Below are positions 54,191-62,407 of a stretch of 64,000 nucleotides of DNA, in pieces. The position numbers and the translations under genes were made by a program. How positions within the stretch are numbered: the stretch's first letter is position 1; each line of letters begins with the position of its first letter. The notes beneath the pieces were generated by a model. It was not told where the DNA came from, ran no database searches, and saw nothing but the letters and a program-made list of their open reading frames with translations. The DNA comes from Pararhodonellum marinum (GTDB taxonomy: Bacteria; Bacteroidota; Bacteroidia; Cytophagales; Cyclobacteriaceae): NCBI RefSeq assembly GCF_015354735.1, contig NZ_JACEFJ010000002.1, forward strand, positions 698,788 through 762,787, written 5' to 3'.

Positions 54191-55096
54191 TTAAGCCCAT
54201 AGGTCCTCTGGGTATTGACCACTTGTATGCAGGTCTTGCAAAGCCTTGATCACGATGGGCTTGTCTTCGGGGTAAGTCACCCCAAACCAGGTTTTCCCTC
54301 CTTCCAAGACTTCAAAGGCAGCTTTTCCATCCTTGATCAGGTTATTGGCAACCAAGGGTATGAAAAACTCCGATTTGAGGTTATGCTGATTGGATGGAAG
54401 AAATTCCTGCCACATTTCCATGATGTCTTTAAAAACATCCTGATGAAATCCCCAGAAATTCATGGAAACGGGTGTCCCCGAAGGGATCTCAAATGATTCC
54501 TCTTCTCCTGAACTGATGATTTTGCCGTTTTGCATAGAAATGGCGGTCCGTTCCACCATTCCTATCAATTGATGTTGCTCATCCATCTCGCAAACCCCTC
54601 TGCTGACTGTCCCGTGCTCAGACAGTACATTATCAATGGCATAACCCACCATAGCATGAAGATCAGGTTTTACCCCTTCACTAAGGAATTTACCCAAGAT
54701 TTCAAATGCCTCTTTACCATAAAAATCATCCGCATTGATCACGGCAAAAGGTTCTTGAATGGCATTAGCGGCACAAAGAACCGCATGCGCTGTACCAAAA
54801 GGTTTGACTCTGTCAGGATGCTGGTATTGATCAGGCACAAAACTGCTTAAAGATTGTAAGACAAATTCAGTCTCAATTTTCCCTTCCAACTTAGGTAGGA
54901 ATTTGTCTTTTGCAGTTTGCAAAATTTCTTCTCTAACGATAAAGACCACTTTGCCGAATCCGGCCCGTATCGCATCAAAAATCGAGTATTCTATGATGGT
55001 TTCACCGTGAGGGCCAAAGCCGTCAATTTGCTTATTTCCTCCATAACGGCTTCCAATTCCAGCAGCTAGGATTAAAAGAGTTGGTTTTTTTTTCAT
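54191..55096 (-). CDS. Sugar-nucleotide nucleotidyltransferase
   Basis: This 301-residue NTP transferase-type enzyme would couple a nucleotide to a sugar phosphate. It has the N-terminal signature LILAAGIGSRYGGNKQIDGFGPHGETIIEYSIFDAIRAGF and the metal site VINADDFYGKEAF. The C-terminal part (about 200-301) includes MNFWGFHQDVFKDIMEMWQEF. It could serve cell-surface glycan synthesis, but the sugar is unknown. A perfect -7 box (TAAATTTG, 55123-55130) lies upstream on the same strand. Confidence 0.85.
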   Translation of the reverse strand: MKKKPTLLILAAGIGSRYGGNKQIDGFGPHGETIIEYSIFDAIRAGFGKVVFIVREEILQTAKDKFLPKLEGKIETEFVLQSLSSFVPDQYQHPDRVKPFGTAHAVLCAANAIQEPFAVINADDFYGKEAFEILGKFLSEGVKPDLHAMVGYAIDNVLSEHGTVSRGVCEMDEQHQLIGMVERTAISMQNGKIISSGEEESFEIPSGTPVSMNFWGFHQDVFKDIMEMWQEFLPSNQHNLKSEFFIPLVANNLIKDGKAAFEVLEGGKTWFGVTYPEDKPIVIKALQDLHTSGQYPEDLWA

Positions 55097-55122
55097 TAGG
55101 TATGTAAGATTTTTTAAAAATC

Positions 55123-55130
55123 CAAATTTA
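55123..55130 (-). promoter_or_regulatory. -7 box (TAAATTTG) before the nucleotidyltransferase gene
   Basis: TAAATTTG on the minus strand fits TAnnTTTG. The predicted start of transcription would leave a leader of about 20 bases. I find no -33 TTG in the expected range. Confidence 0.4.
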
Positions 55131-55513
55131 AGGTTTTATCTCAAGCAGTCAGGATAATGGGAGATTTATTCCAAAAAAATGTAAAAATGATTTAGGAACC
55201 CCTCCTTGATGAATATTGGCTGAGTCAGAAGTTTTTGATTGGAAAATAAAGCAATACCCAACTTAAAGCACGTTGGAGGAGAAGCATCGGAATCATACCT
55301 CAAAGTTTGAATCAGCAGGGTTTTAAAATCTACCAACAAAGTTAAAAAAATTGCAAAAAACACTAAAGTTGGCTTCCAAAACATCCTACACAGCAGAAAA
55401 ATCTGTATTCGACAATAAAATACATTAAAAAATGAGCAAAATTTTTTAAAATTCACAAATTTTGATTTACTTTCGGAGCAAATCACTAACATAAACCTGT
55501 TTTAATTGAAGAA
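55131..55513. other. Divergent spacer between the nucleotidyltransferase and P-II genes
   Basis: About 380 bases with no convincing gene. A 108-codon minus-strand frame at 55166-55492 is low-complexity, Phe/Leu-rich and probably chance. The P-II promoter must be here; TACTTTCG just upstream of the last 50 bases is a one-mismatch -7 box. I see no clear sigma-54 site. Confidence 0.4.
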
Positions 55514-55852
55514 ATGAAAAAAATAGAAGCCATTATTAGGACTTCAAAATTCGAAGAAATACACAGCTGTGTAGCCGGATTGGGAGTCAAATTTCTCACC
55601 TTTTACGAGGTGAAAGGCATGGGTTTGGAGCATGCCAAGCCACAAACCTACCGAGGGGTGGCCTATGAGCCAGCCTATATTCCTAGGACCAAACTGGAAA
55701 TCGTTACTGTGGAAGAATTGGTTGAGCCAGTCATAAACTGTATTCTCAAAGAGGGAAAAACGGGAGAAATAGGGGATGGCAAGATCTTCGTCTATGATGT
55801 ACTGGAGGCCCATCGGATTAGGAATAGTGATAGAGGTGAAAATGCCCTATAA
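55514..55852 (+). CDS. glnK: P-II nitrogen regulatory protein (GlnK/GlnB type)
   Basis: P-II proteins sense ATP/ADP and 2-oxoglutarate and control the AmtB ammonium channel. The 112-residue protein has the T-loop with Tyr51 (YRGVAY51EPAY), the position uridylylated in E. coli, Lys58-class basic residues after it, and the B/C loops TGEIGDGKIFVYDVLEAHRIRN with Lys90. The gene is followed 43 bases later by amtB, the usual glnK-amtB pair. Whether Tyr51 is modified here depends on a uridylyltransferase that is not in view. Confidence 0.93.
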   Translation: MKKIEAIIRTSKFEEIHSCVAGLGVKFLTFYEVKGMGLEHAKPQTYRGVAYEPAYIPRTKLEIVTVEELVEPVINCILKEGKTGEIGDGKIFVYDVLEAHRIRNSDRGENAL

Positions 55853-55895
55853 GAGAATGCTGCTCTCATTTACTAATTATTAACCTATCAAACCT

Positions 55896-57128
55896 ATGAA
55901 TCAAGAACTATTTACCATTAATAATTTATGGATGATGATGGCCACCATTTTGGTATTCATCATGCATTTGGGTTTTGCCTGCTTGGAGGCAGGCATGACC
56001 CGAGCAAAAAATACCGTCAACATTCTTTTCAAAAATACCATTATTCCTGCTATAGGTCTCCTTACCTATGCCTTTATAGGATTTAGCCTGATGTATCCGG
56101 GTGAGGCATTTGCAGGTGCTTTTATTGGGCTCAACGGCCTTGGAATTACACTGCCTGAAGGCTGGGATACGGTGGCTTATGATGAAGGCTATACTTTCTT
56201 TACTGATTTTATTTTTCAGGCCATGTTTGCCGCAACGGCAGCCACCATTGTGTCAGGAGCTGTGGCCGAAAGGATTAAGTTGGGGCCATTTATCTTTTTT
56301 TCCATCTTATATGTAGGCATTTGTTATCCCATCGTTGGCATGTGGAAATGGGGCGGTGGATTTCTCGACACCATGGCTATCCCATTCTATGATTTTGCCG
56401 GATCGACCTTAGTCCATTCAGTAGGTGGCTGGGGTGCCCTTATTGGTGCCTATCTTTTGGGGCCTCGCTTAGGTAAATACACCGAAAAAGGCATGAATGC
56501 CATCCCGGGACATAACATACCCCTTGCAACCATAGGCGTATTTTTACTTTGGTTTGGCTGGTTCGGTTTCAACGGGGGATCTGTGCTTTCGGCTTCTCCC
56601 GGAGATGTATCAAGGGTATTTGTGACGACTTCTATTGCTGCTGCGGCAGGTGCCTTTGGAGCTTTGATTGCCTCTTACCTGAAATTCAAATCCTATGACA
56701 TCACCATGGTGCTCAATGGGATTCTTGCCGGGTTGGTGGCCATCACGGCAGGTGCTGATTTGATGGCGGTTTGGGAGGCCGCTGCCATTGGGTTTATCGG
56801 AGGTACAATTGTTGTCTTTGCAGTGGTCTTCTTTGATAGAATCAAAATTGATGACCCAGTTGGTGCTATTTCTGTTCACCTCGTTGTGGGGATTTGGGGC
56901 ACATTGGCAGTAGGTCTTTTTGGAGATTTGGCCGGAATGAGTCAGATTTTGGCTCAATTGAAAGGAATAGGCGTGATAGGGGCATTTTGTGTGGCCTTTA
57001 GTTTTATCCTCTTTTACTCTCTTAAAAAGACCCAAGGCATTCGAGTGGATGAAGCAGAGGAGTTGGAAGGCTTGGACATCAATGAACACAGCATGCGCGC
57101 CTATCCCGACTTTGCTACAAAAGATTGA
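55896..57128 (+). CDS. amtB: Ammonium transporter AmtB
   Basis: The 410-residue channel has ten to eleven membrane helices and conducts ammonia/ammonium. The twin-histidine pore residues are visible in STLVHSVGGWGALIGAY and ISVHLVVGIWGTLAVGL. The N-terminal FACLEAGMTRAKNTVNILFKN and the QAMFAATAATIVSGAVAER segment are typical. It has no extended N-terminal signal peptide. It is co-transcribed with the P-II gene and followed by a strong terminator. The partner P-II would plug the channel under nitrogen sufficiency. Confidence 0.95.
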   Translation: MNQELFTINNLWMMMATILVFIMHLGFACLEAGMTRAKNTVNILFKNTIIPAIGLLTYAFIGFSLMYPGEAFAGAFIGLNGLGITLPEGWDTVAYDEGYTFFTDFIFQAMFAATAATIVSGAVAERIKLGPFIFFSILYVGICYPIVGMWKWGGGFLDTMAIPFYDFAGSTLVHSVGGWGALIGAYLLGPRLGKYTEKGMNAIPGHNIPLATIGVFLLWFGWFGFNGGSVLSASPGDVSRVFVTTSIAAAAGAFGALIASYLKFKSYDITMVLNGILAGLVAITAGADLMAVWEAAAIGFIGGTIVVFAVVFFDRIKIDDPVGAISVHLVVGIWGTLAVGLFGDLAGMSQILAQLKGIGVIGAFCVAFSFILFYSLKKTQGIRVDEAEELEGLDINEHSMRAYPDFATKD

Positions 57129-57161
57129 TAGTTGTTGATACAGTTTACTTAATCCACAATA

Positions 57162-57192
57162 AAGCCTTCAGATATTTTGAGGGCTTTTTTTA
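57162..57192 (+). terminator. Intrinsic terminator after amtB
   Basis: AAAGCCTTC (57162-57170) pairs with GAGGGCTTT (57180-57188), one G-U pair and a nine-base loop, followed by a T run. Confidence 0.88.
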
Positions 57193-57338
57193 TGCACCAC
57201 CATAGCCAACCTTCAATTGGAGCCTAAGGTCTCCTTTTTTTTGATCCATTTACGGTAAACTTTTCCTTACATTTAAATTTCATTTTAGGACATTTTACAT
57301 TCTTTAAACGTCTCAAATGTAACCTTCCAGATCAAGCC

Positions 57339-57854
57339 ATGAAAATATCCAATTGCATCCTTGCAGCTTCATTATTTGCAGTAACCCTTTCCTGTAATCT
57401 TGAAGATGAGGTTCTTGTGCCCAGCAACCTCTTTGGGACATGGGAGAGTAACCTTTTTCAAGAAAACATGGAATGGGGCCAAGTCATTTCCTACACATTC
57501 CATGATGATGGTACTTTTGAATATAATAGTACTGTCCAACAAATATTTCCCCGTAAGGAACTTGGTTTTAATTCGAAAGCCAGTGGAATTTACACAGTTG
57601 ATGGAAGTAAGGTCTACCTCATAGAAACAAAGTATCTTAGTGTTCCTCAAAACAGCAGCTTGTTTATTGTTCCTTTAGCGGAACTTGAGGAATGGGAGGA
57701 TTGGTACAGGGAGAAGGAAATTATGGTAACATTTAAAAAAAGAGGGTCTCAAATGGTCATGATTGAGGGATGTCCCATAAATGCCGCCTGCGCACCACCA
57801 AGTATTTTTTTCAGGGAGGGCAACATATGGCAAAGTTTAGTGAAAATGAATTAA
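57339..57854 (+). CDS. Hypothetical lipocalin-like lipoprotein
   Basis: I do not recognise a named family. The 171-residue protein has a lipobox (VTLSC, Cys19) and a beta-rich mature part with LFGTWESNLF near the start and a repeated pattern of alternating strands (YTFHDDGTFEYNSTV, SGIYTVDGSKVYLIETKYL), which suggests a small lipocalin-like barrel. It contains two further Cys residues (EGCPINAACAPP). It is convergent with the LytTR gene, 32 bases apart. Confidence 0.6.
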   Translation: MKISNCILAASLFAVTLSCNLEDEVLVPSNLFGTWESNLFQENMEWGQVISYTFHDDGTFEYNSTVQQIFPRKELGFNSKASGIYTVDGSKVYLIETKYLSVPQNSSLFIVPLAELEEWEDWYREKEIMVTFKKRGSQMVMIEGCPINAACAPPSIFFREGNIWQSLVKMN

Positions 57855-57886
57855 ATAATGATCTGGCAAGAAATAGGTACGCATAT

Positions 57887-58669
57887 CTATTGATTGATCC
57901 ACTTCTTGAAATCTTTGACTTTTTCCCTGCTGACCACTATCTCCTCATCAAAATCCACTTTGGGTACAATTTGAAGCCTGCTGTTGAGGTATTTTTTGAT
58001 CAGGTCTATGGCGTGAATGTTAAGTAGTATACTCCGGTTTACTCTGAAAAATTGTTTTTGATCTACAAACTGTTCTTCTAGATCCATAAGCTTGTAATCG
58101 ATGAGATACCGGTTGCCACTGCCCATTTCTATTAAATAAGTCAAGCCTTCTTCTGCCATAAAAAAGGCTGCTTCCTGCGGGGTTTTATACAACAATTCGT
58201 CCCCAAGCTTTACCAGAAACCTGGATTTTTGCTGGCCATGACCGTTATAATTATCTTTGATGACACCGTTTTCTCCATTAAGTTTTGGGGCCTTTTGACC
58301 ATATAAAGTAAAATATTTTTCAAAAGTAGCTTTCAATCTGTCAGGATGCGGACTTTCATTGACAAAATCCAGGCAATTCAAAGAGAAGGCTTTTTCTGTT
58401 ACGAAAGGTTTATTTGAGGTAAAAACTACAGGAACCCTTTTGTCAAGCTTATCGAAGATTCCGGGGTGCAGGTCTGTGAGTTCAAAACTGCCTACGATCA
58501 GATCTATGTTTTGTCCACTGTTGAGGTACTGCCAGGCATTTTCCCAATTGGGCATCACGCGCAGGGTTTTCACATAGGCACAAACTTGCTGTAATAGGTG
58601 GCTGAGTTTATAACCTTCCTCAGGTTTGTGCACCACCATACAATTGATAAAACCTTTCTCGTAAGTCAT
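57887..58669 (-). CDS. LytTR-family regulator with degenerate receiver domain
   Basis: LytTR DNA-binding domains are joined to response-regulator receivers. The 260-residue protein has a C-terminal LytTR domain (about 145-258; RFLVKLGDELLYKTPQEAAFFMAEEGLTYLI and FFRVNRSILLNIHAID). The N-terminal half has the receiver layout, but the phospho-acceptor Asp is Ser61 (IDLIVGSFEL), the N-terminal acidic pair is absent (CMVVHKPEEGY) and the lysine region reads VNESP. It therefore probably works without phosphorylation. No histidine kinase gene is adjacent. Confidence 0.85.
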   Translation of the reverse strand: MTYEKGFINCMVVHKPEEGYKLSHLLQQVCAYVKTLRVMPNWENAWQYLNSGQNIDLIVGSFELTDLHPGIFDKLDKRVPVVFTSNKPFVTEKAFSLNCLDFVNESPHPDRLKATFEKYFTLYGQKAPKLNGENGVIKDNYNGHGQQKSRFLVKLGDELLYKTPQEAAFFMAEEGLTYLIEMGSGNRYLIDYKLMDLEEQFVDQKQFFRVNRSILLNIHAIDLIKKYLNSRLQIVPKVDFDEEIVVSREKVKDFKKWINQ

Positions 58670-58693
58670 AAGGGAATAAAACGTATATGTATT

Positions 58694-59551
58694 TTAATAA
58701 GCTTTCAAACTGATATCCATGCTTTTTACATGGTGGGTTAGGGCTCCTACGGAGATGAAGTCCACCCCACATTCCGCAACTTTACTGATTGTGGCTTCGG
58801 TAATTCCTCCTGAGGCCTCCGTTTTATACTCTCCGTCAATCATTTTGACAGCAGCTCGCATGTCCTCATAGCTCATGTTATCCAGCATGATGACATGGAT
58901 ACCTCCCTCCCTCAGCACTTGTCTGACCTCAGATAGGTTTCTGGTTTCCACCTCAATTTTAAGATCCAGCCCTTTTTCCTTCAAATAACCTAACGTAGCC
59001 TGTATGGCTTTCGAGATACCACCGGCAAAATCGATGTGGTTGTCTTTTAACATGACCATGTCATAGAGCGCGAAGCGGTGATTCAAACCTCCTCCTAAGA
59101 CCACTGCCCATTTTTCCATCATCCTGAAATTAGGCGTGGTTTTCCGGGTGTCCATCAACCTGGCTTTGGTATGGGCAATCATTTCCGTTAACCGGGCTGT
59201 TTTGGTAGCTATACCACTCATCCTTTGAAGGCAGTTGAGCACCAACCGCTCCGAAGTTAGGATGGATGCAGCACGGCCTTTTACTCTAAGTCCAATATTG
59301 CCTTCCTTTACCCTATCCCCATCGTTCATCAAAAGTTCGACGGACAGGTCGGGGTCAAAACGATTGAAAATCATTTCTGCCAATTCCAGCCCTGCAATGA
59401 TACCTGATTCCTTGATGATCAATTGGGCCTGACCATTGGCATCTTTTGGTATGGAGGCCAGGGTCGAATGGTCGCCTTCTCCAACGTCTTCCTGCAGTGC
59501 CCGGGTAATAAATTCATTTATTTTTTCGGCAGAGAGGTAACTTTTTTTCAC
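58694..59551 (-). CDS. nadC: Nicotinate-nucleotide pyrophosphorylase (carboxylating)
   Basis: NadC converts quinolinate and PRPP to nicotinate mononucleotide in NAD synthesis. The 285-residue protein has the family motifs DTRKTTPNFR (134-143), HR near 158-159 and MLKDNH (167-172) and the phosphate-binding EASGGI near the C-terminus. Start is GTG 59551, directly after a perfect -7 box (TATTTTTG, then ATTT and GTG), which supports this start and a leaderless transcript. A DUF4783-like gene lies upstream on the same strand. Confidence 0.95.
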   Translation of the reverse strand: MKKSYLSAEKINEFITRALQEDVGEGDHSTLASIPKDANGQAQLIIKESGIIAGLELAEMIFNRFDPDLSVELLMNDGDRVKEGNIGLRVKGRAASILTSERLVLNCLQRMSGIATKTARLTEMIAHTKARLMDTRKTTPNFRMMEKWAVVLGGGLNHRFALYDMVMLKDNHIDFAGGISKAIQATLGYLKEKGLDLKIEVETRNLSEVRQVLREGGIHVIMLDNMSYEDMRAAVKMIDGEYKTEASGGITEATISKVAECGVDFISVGALTHHVKSMDISLKAY

Positions 59552-59555
59552 AAAT

Positions 59556-59563
59556 CAAAAATA
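59556..59563 (-). promoter_or_regulatory. Perfect -7 box (TATTTTTG) four bases before nadC
   Basis: TATTTTTG on the minus strand is separated from the nadC GTG by ATTT. No TTG -33 element is obvious at the right distance. The geometry matches that seen before gpmI and the gene at 27485. Confidence 0.5.
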
Positions 59564-59631
59564 ACAAAATAAAGATCAGAATGAAGCCTGAGTCAAAATT
59601 TATCCGTTTTTTTTTGAAAAATTGATTAAGA

Positions 59632-60036
59632 TTATTCTTTGGTGAAATCCATGCTGTATATTTTCATGGTCTCCTGCGAATTTCGACCCTTGATCAATAC
59701 CCTAAAGCTGATATTATCTGAGTTATAAAGTCCAATAAAATACTTAAGGTTATCCGCAGACTCCCCTCTGTGGATGATCTGAAAATCAATAGGGGGGAAT
59801 TTTTTGAAAAAATCTCTTAACACCTGCTCGGCTTGATTTTTAGAGTAATCGGCTTGGTTGCCATTGATGTTCATTTCCAAGTTGCTATGAAAATGTTGGG
59901 CCAAGTCCCTACTGGAACCGGCTTGAAAAGAAAGGGTTATCTCCTCTATCTCCTCTTTTTGTGACTTTATAGTATTCGAACTGAAGAGGCTGAAAAGAAA
60001 TACGAAGATCAATATATGGGCAATCAAATTGTGCAT
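59632..60036 (-). CDS. DUF4783-like exported protein
   Basis: The 134-residue protein has a signal peptide (MHNLIAHILIFVFLFSLFSSNTIKSQ) and a small domain with QAGSSRDLAQHFHSNLEMNI and QAEQVLRDFFKKFPPIDFQIIHRG, which fits the DUF4783 family. It is predicted to be exported; its function is unknown. The neighbour on the same strand is nadC, 80 bases downstream, an arrangement that I recall as common in Bacteroidota. Confidence 0.75.
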   Translation of the reverse strand: MHNLIAHILIFVFLFSLFSSNTIKSQKEEIEEITLSFQAGSSRDLAQHFHSNLEMNINGNQADYSKNQAEQVLRDFFKKFPPIDFQIIHRGESADNLKYFIGLYNSDNISFRVLIKGRNSQETMKIYSMDFTKE

Positions 60037-60284
60037 GTTTAGAATTTAACAAATTTTAAGCCATTTATCTCAGAAGGAAAAGATATGTTTTTTTTACTAA
60101 AATAAGACGATTCCAAGTTTTTGCATTTTACTTCTATTTATTAACTCTTGGTTACTGAAATTGACCGATCTTAATCCCGATTAATCAATTGAAAGTTCTA
60201 CTTCTGGTTAAAAATTTCCTGATTTTAAAAATTTTATGTGCAAAGGCAACAATTGAGTGAGGGGTTAAAGCTTGTTTTTTTTCC

Positions 60285-60313
60285 TTTGGATGGATTTTAA
60301 ATCTTTATATTTG
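60285..60313 (+). promoter_or_regulatory. Promoter (TTTG-N17-TATATTTG) four bases before gpmI
   Basis: TTTG at 60285-60288 and a perfect -7 box TATATTTG at 60306-60313 are separated by 17 bases. The box is followed by TAAC and then the ATG at 60318, so transcription should begin within a base or two of the start codon. Confidence 0.65.
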
Positions 60314-60317
60314 TAAC

Positions 60318-61847
60318 ATGGATAAAAAAGTTTTACTCATGATTTTGGACGGTTGGGGATTGGCAACCAACCCAAAAGTATCAGCTATCGACAAAGCAAA
60401 AACACCATTTATAGATGGTTTGTATAAAAAATACCCTCATTCAAGACTGGATGCCTCTGGGCTAGCAGTAGGACTTCCAGAAGGGCAAATGGGAAATTCG
60501 GAAGTAGGACACATGAACATCGGCGCAGGTAGGGTGGTGTACCAGGACCTGGTGAAAGTGAACAAAGCCATCCAAGATGGGGATTTAGATCACCACCCCG
60601 TTTTAGAAGAGGCTTTTGCCAAGGCCAGAGCATTGGGAAAAAAAGCCCACTTTATTGGTTTGGTTTCAGATGGGGGAGTACATGCCCATATCAATCACCT
60701 GAAAGGCCTTTGCGATGCTGCCAAAGCCAATGGTTTTGAGGATGTTTATATCCATGCTTTTACCGATGGAAGAGACACAGATCCCATGGCAGGTGCCCGG
60801 TACCTTACTGAGCTTCAAGATCATTTGAAAAGCTCTTCAGGAAAAATTGCTTCTGTAGTTGGCCGATATTACGCTATGGATAGGGATAAGCGCTGGGAAC
60901 GAGTAAAGTTGGCTTATGATGCCTTGGTGCTAGGTGAAGGGGAGAAATCAAAAGATATCATCCAGGCGATGAAAAAGTCCTATTCCAACGGTGTAACTGA
61001 TGAATTCATCAGACCAATCATTCAAGTAAATGGGAAAGGAAAACCTTTAGCTACTATTGAGGAGGGGGATTTGGTCATCTGCTTTAATTTTAGAACTGAT
61101 CGGGGTAGAGAGATTACAGAAGTCCTTACCCAAAAAGATTTTGAAGATTACAAAATGCAGAAATTACCTCTTGATTACATTACATTCACGAATTATGATG
61201 AAACATTTAAGGGTGTAAAAGTGCTTTTTGAAAAAGATAACCTTAAAAATACCCTAGGAGAAGTGCTTGCCGCATTTGGCAAAAAACAAATCCGAATTGC
61301 TGAAACAGAAAAATATCCCCACGTGACCTTTTTCTTCTCAGGAGGTCGAGAAGTGGCTTTTGAAGGGGAATCCAGAATTCTTTGTAGTTCACCTAAGGTG
61401 GCTACTTACGATCTGCAACCTGAGATGGCCGCCTATGAAATTGCCAGCAAAATTAATGTAGAATTAAAGAAAAAAGAGGTGGATTTCATTTGCCTGAATT
61501 TTGCCAATGCGGATATGGTCGGACACACCGGCGTCTTTGAAGCGGCAGTCAAAGCCTGTGAGACGGTGGATAAATGTGCTGAGCAAGTCATCAATACCGC
61601 TTTAGCCAGTGGATATTCTACCATTGTGATAGCAGACCATGGCAACAGCGACTGTATGATCAACGAGGATGGAAGTCCCAATACTGCCCACACCACGAAC
61701 CTTGTTCCATGTATTATGGTTGATGATGAGGACTATTTAGAGGTCAAAGATGGCAAATTGGGTGATTTGGCCCCTACCATCCTGACCATGATGGGAGTGC
61801 ATATCCCTGGAGAGATGACTGGAGAAGTCCTATTGAAAAAACAATGA
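60318..61847 (+). CDS. gpmI: 2,3-bisphosphoglycerate-independent phosphoglycerate mutase
   Basis: GpmI interconverts 3- and 2-phosphoglycerate in glycolysis. The 509-residue enzyme has the alkaline-phosphatase-like metal site Asp11 (MILDGWG), the catalytic Ser61 (MGNSEVGHMN) and the second metal cluster with VIADHGNSD near the C-terminus. The phosphatase and transferase halves are complete. The stop overlaps the start of the next gene by four bases. The promoter spacing predicts a leaderless transcript. Confidence 0.96.
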   Translation: MDKKVLLMILDGWGLATNPKVSAIDKAKTPFIDGLYKKYPHSRLDASGLAVGLPEGQMGNSEVGHMNIGAGRVVYQDLVKVNKAIQDGDLDHHPVLEEAFAKARALGKKAHFIGLVSDGGVHAHINHLKGLCDAAKANGFEDVYIHAFTDGRDTDPMAGARYLTELQDHLKSSSGKIASVVGRYYAMDRDKRWERVKLAYDALVLGEGEKSKDIIQAMKKSYSNGVTDEFIRPIIQVNGKGKPLATIEEGDLVICFNFRTDRGREITEVLTQKDFEDYKMQKLPLDYITFTNYDETFKGVKVLFEKDNLKNTLGEVLAAFGKKQIRIAETEKYPHVTFFFSGGREVAFEGESRILCSSPKVATYDLQPEMAAYEIASKINVELKKKEVDFICLNFANADMVGHTGVFEAAVKACETVDKCAEQVINTALASGYSTIVIADHGNSDCMINEDGSPNTAHTTNLVPCIMVDDEDYLEVKDGKLGDLAPTILTMMGVHIPGEMTGEVLLKKQ

Positions 61848-62407
61848 AAAAATTTTATTTTGTAATTCTGATCGGATTGTTTTTTTCCTGTCAAAAGGAC
61901 GGAAAGCAGCCGGTCTCAAATCCAGTTCAAATAGATAAGTATTTTCCGATACAAACCTTATTGCAAGAACAGATCGATCAACTTGAGGGTAGAAGTGTTG
62001 AAAAAACTACCACGCTCAAAGGGGAATCCATCACGACCATTCAAGAAATGGATGAAGCGGCTTGGAGGAAGGAACTTGACCTTTTTGTCCAGTCAGACAT
62101 CAACAAAGCATCATTAGCGCTTTCCTATGAAACCGTCGAAGAAAATAATCAACTTATTCATCGTTTAAAGCCTGGAGAAAAAGGAGAAATTCAGGAAGTT
62201 AAAGTGAGCTATGAGGGGGATCAGGTGGTTGAATTGCAAATTAGATACCACGATGAAAATAACTTTTACAGATCCAGTTCAACAGCCACCATACAAATAT
62301 GCCCTGCTACCGGCCTGATGAAGGGCTATGAGGTAACAGGGCTTCAGAAAGTTTGGTTTAAACCGCCTAATGAAATGAATATCAAGGCTGTTTTGTTGCC
62401 AGTTTGA
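61844..62407 (+). CDS. Hypothetical lipoprotein coupled to gpmI
   Basis: I do not recognise a characterised family. The 187-residue lipoprotein has a lipobox (LFFSC, Cys16) and a mature domain of alpha and beta segments, with IQTLLQEQIDQLEGRSVEKTTTL and the C-terminal SSSTATIQICPATGLMKGYEVTG. Its start overlaps the gpmI stop by four bases (ATGA), so it is co-translated with gpmI. The gene end overlaps the convergent gene by 26 bases. Confidence 0.65.
   Translation: MKKFYFVILIGLFFSCQKDGKQPVSNPVQIDKYFPIQTLLQEQIDQLEGRSVEKTTTLKGESITTIQEMDEAAWRKELDLFVQSDINKASLALSYETVEENNQLIHRLKPGEKGEIQEVKVSYEGDQVVELQIRYHDENNFYRSSSTATIQICPATGLMKGYEVTGLQKVWFKPPNEMNIKAVLLPV

Noticed and set aside
55166..55492. 108-codon minus-strand frame upstream of the P-II gene
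   Set aside because: Low-complexity Phe/Leu-rich translation, no start signal, and it fills a promoter region; no recognisable family.
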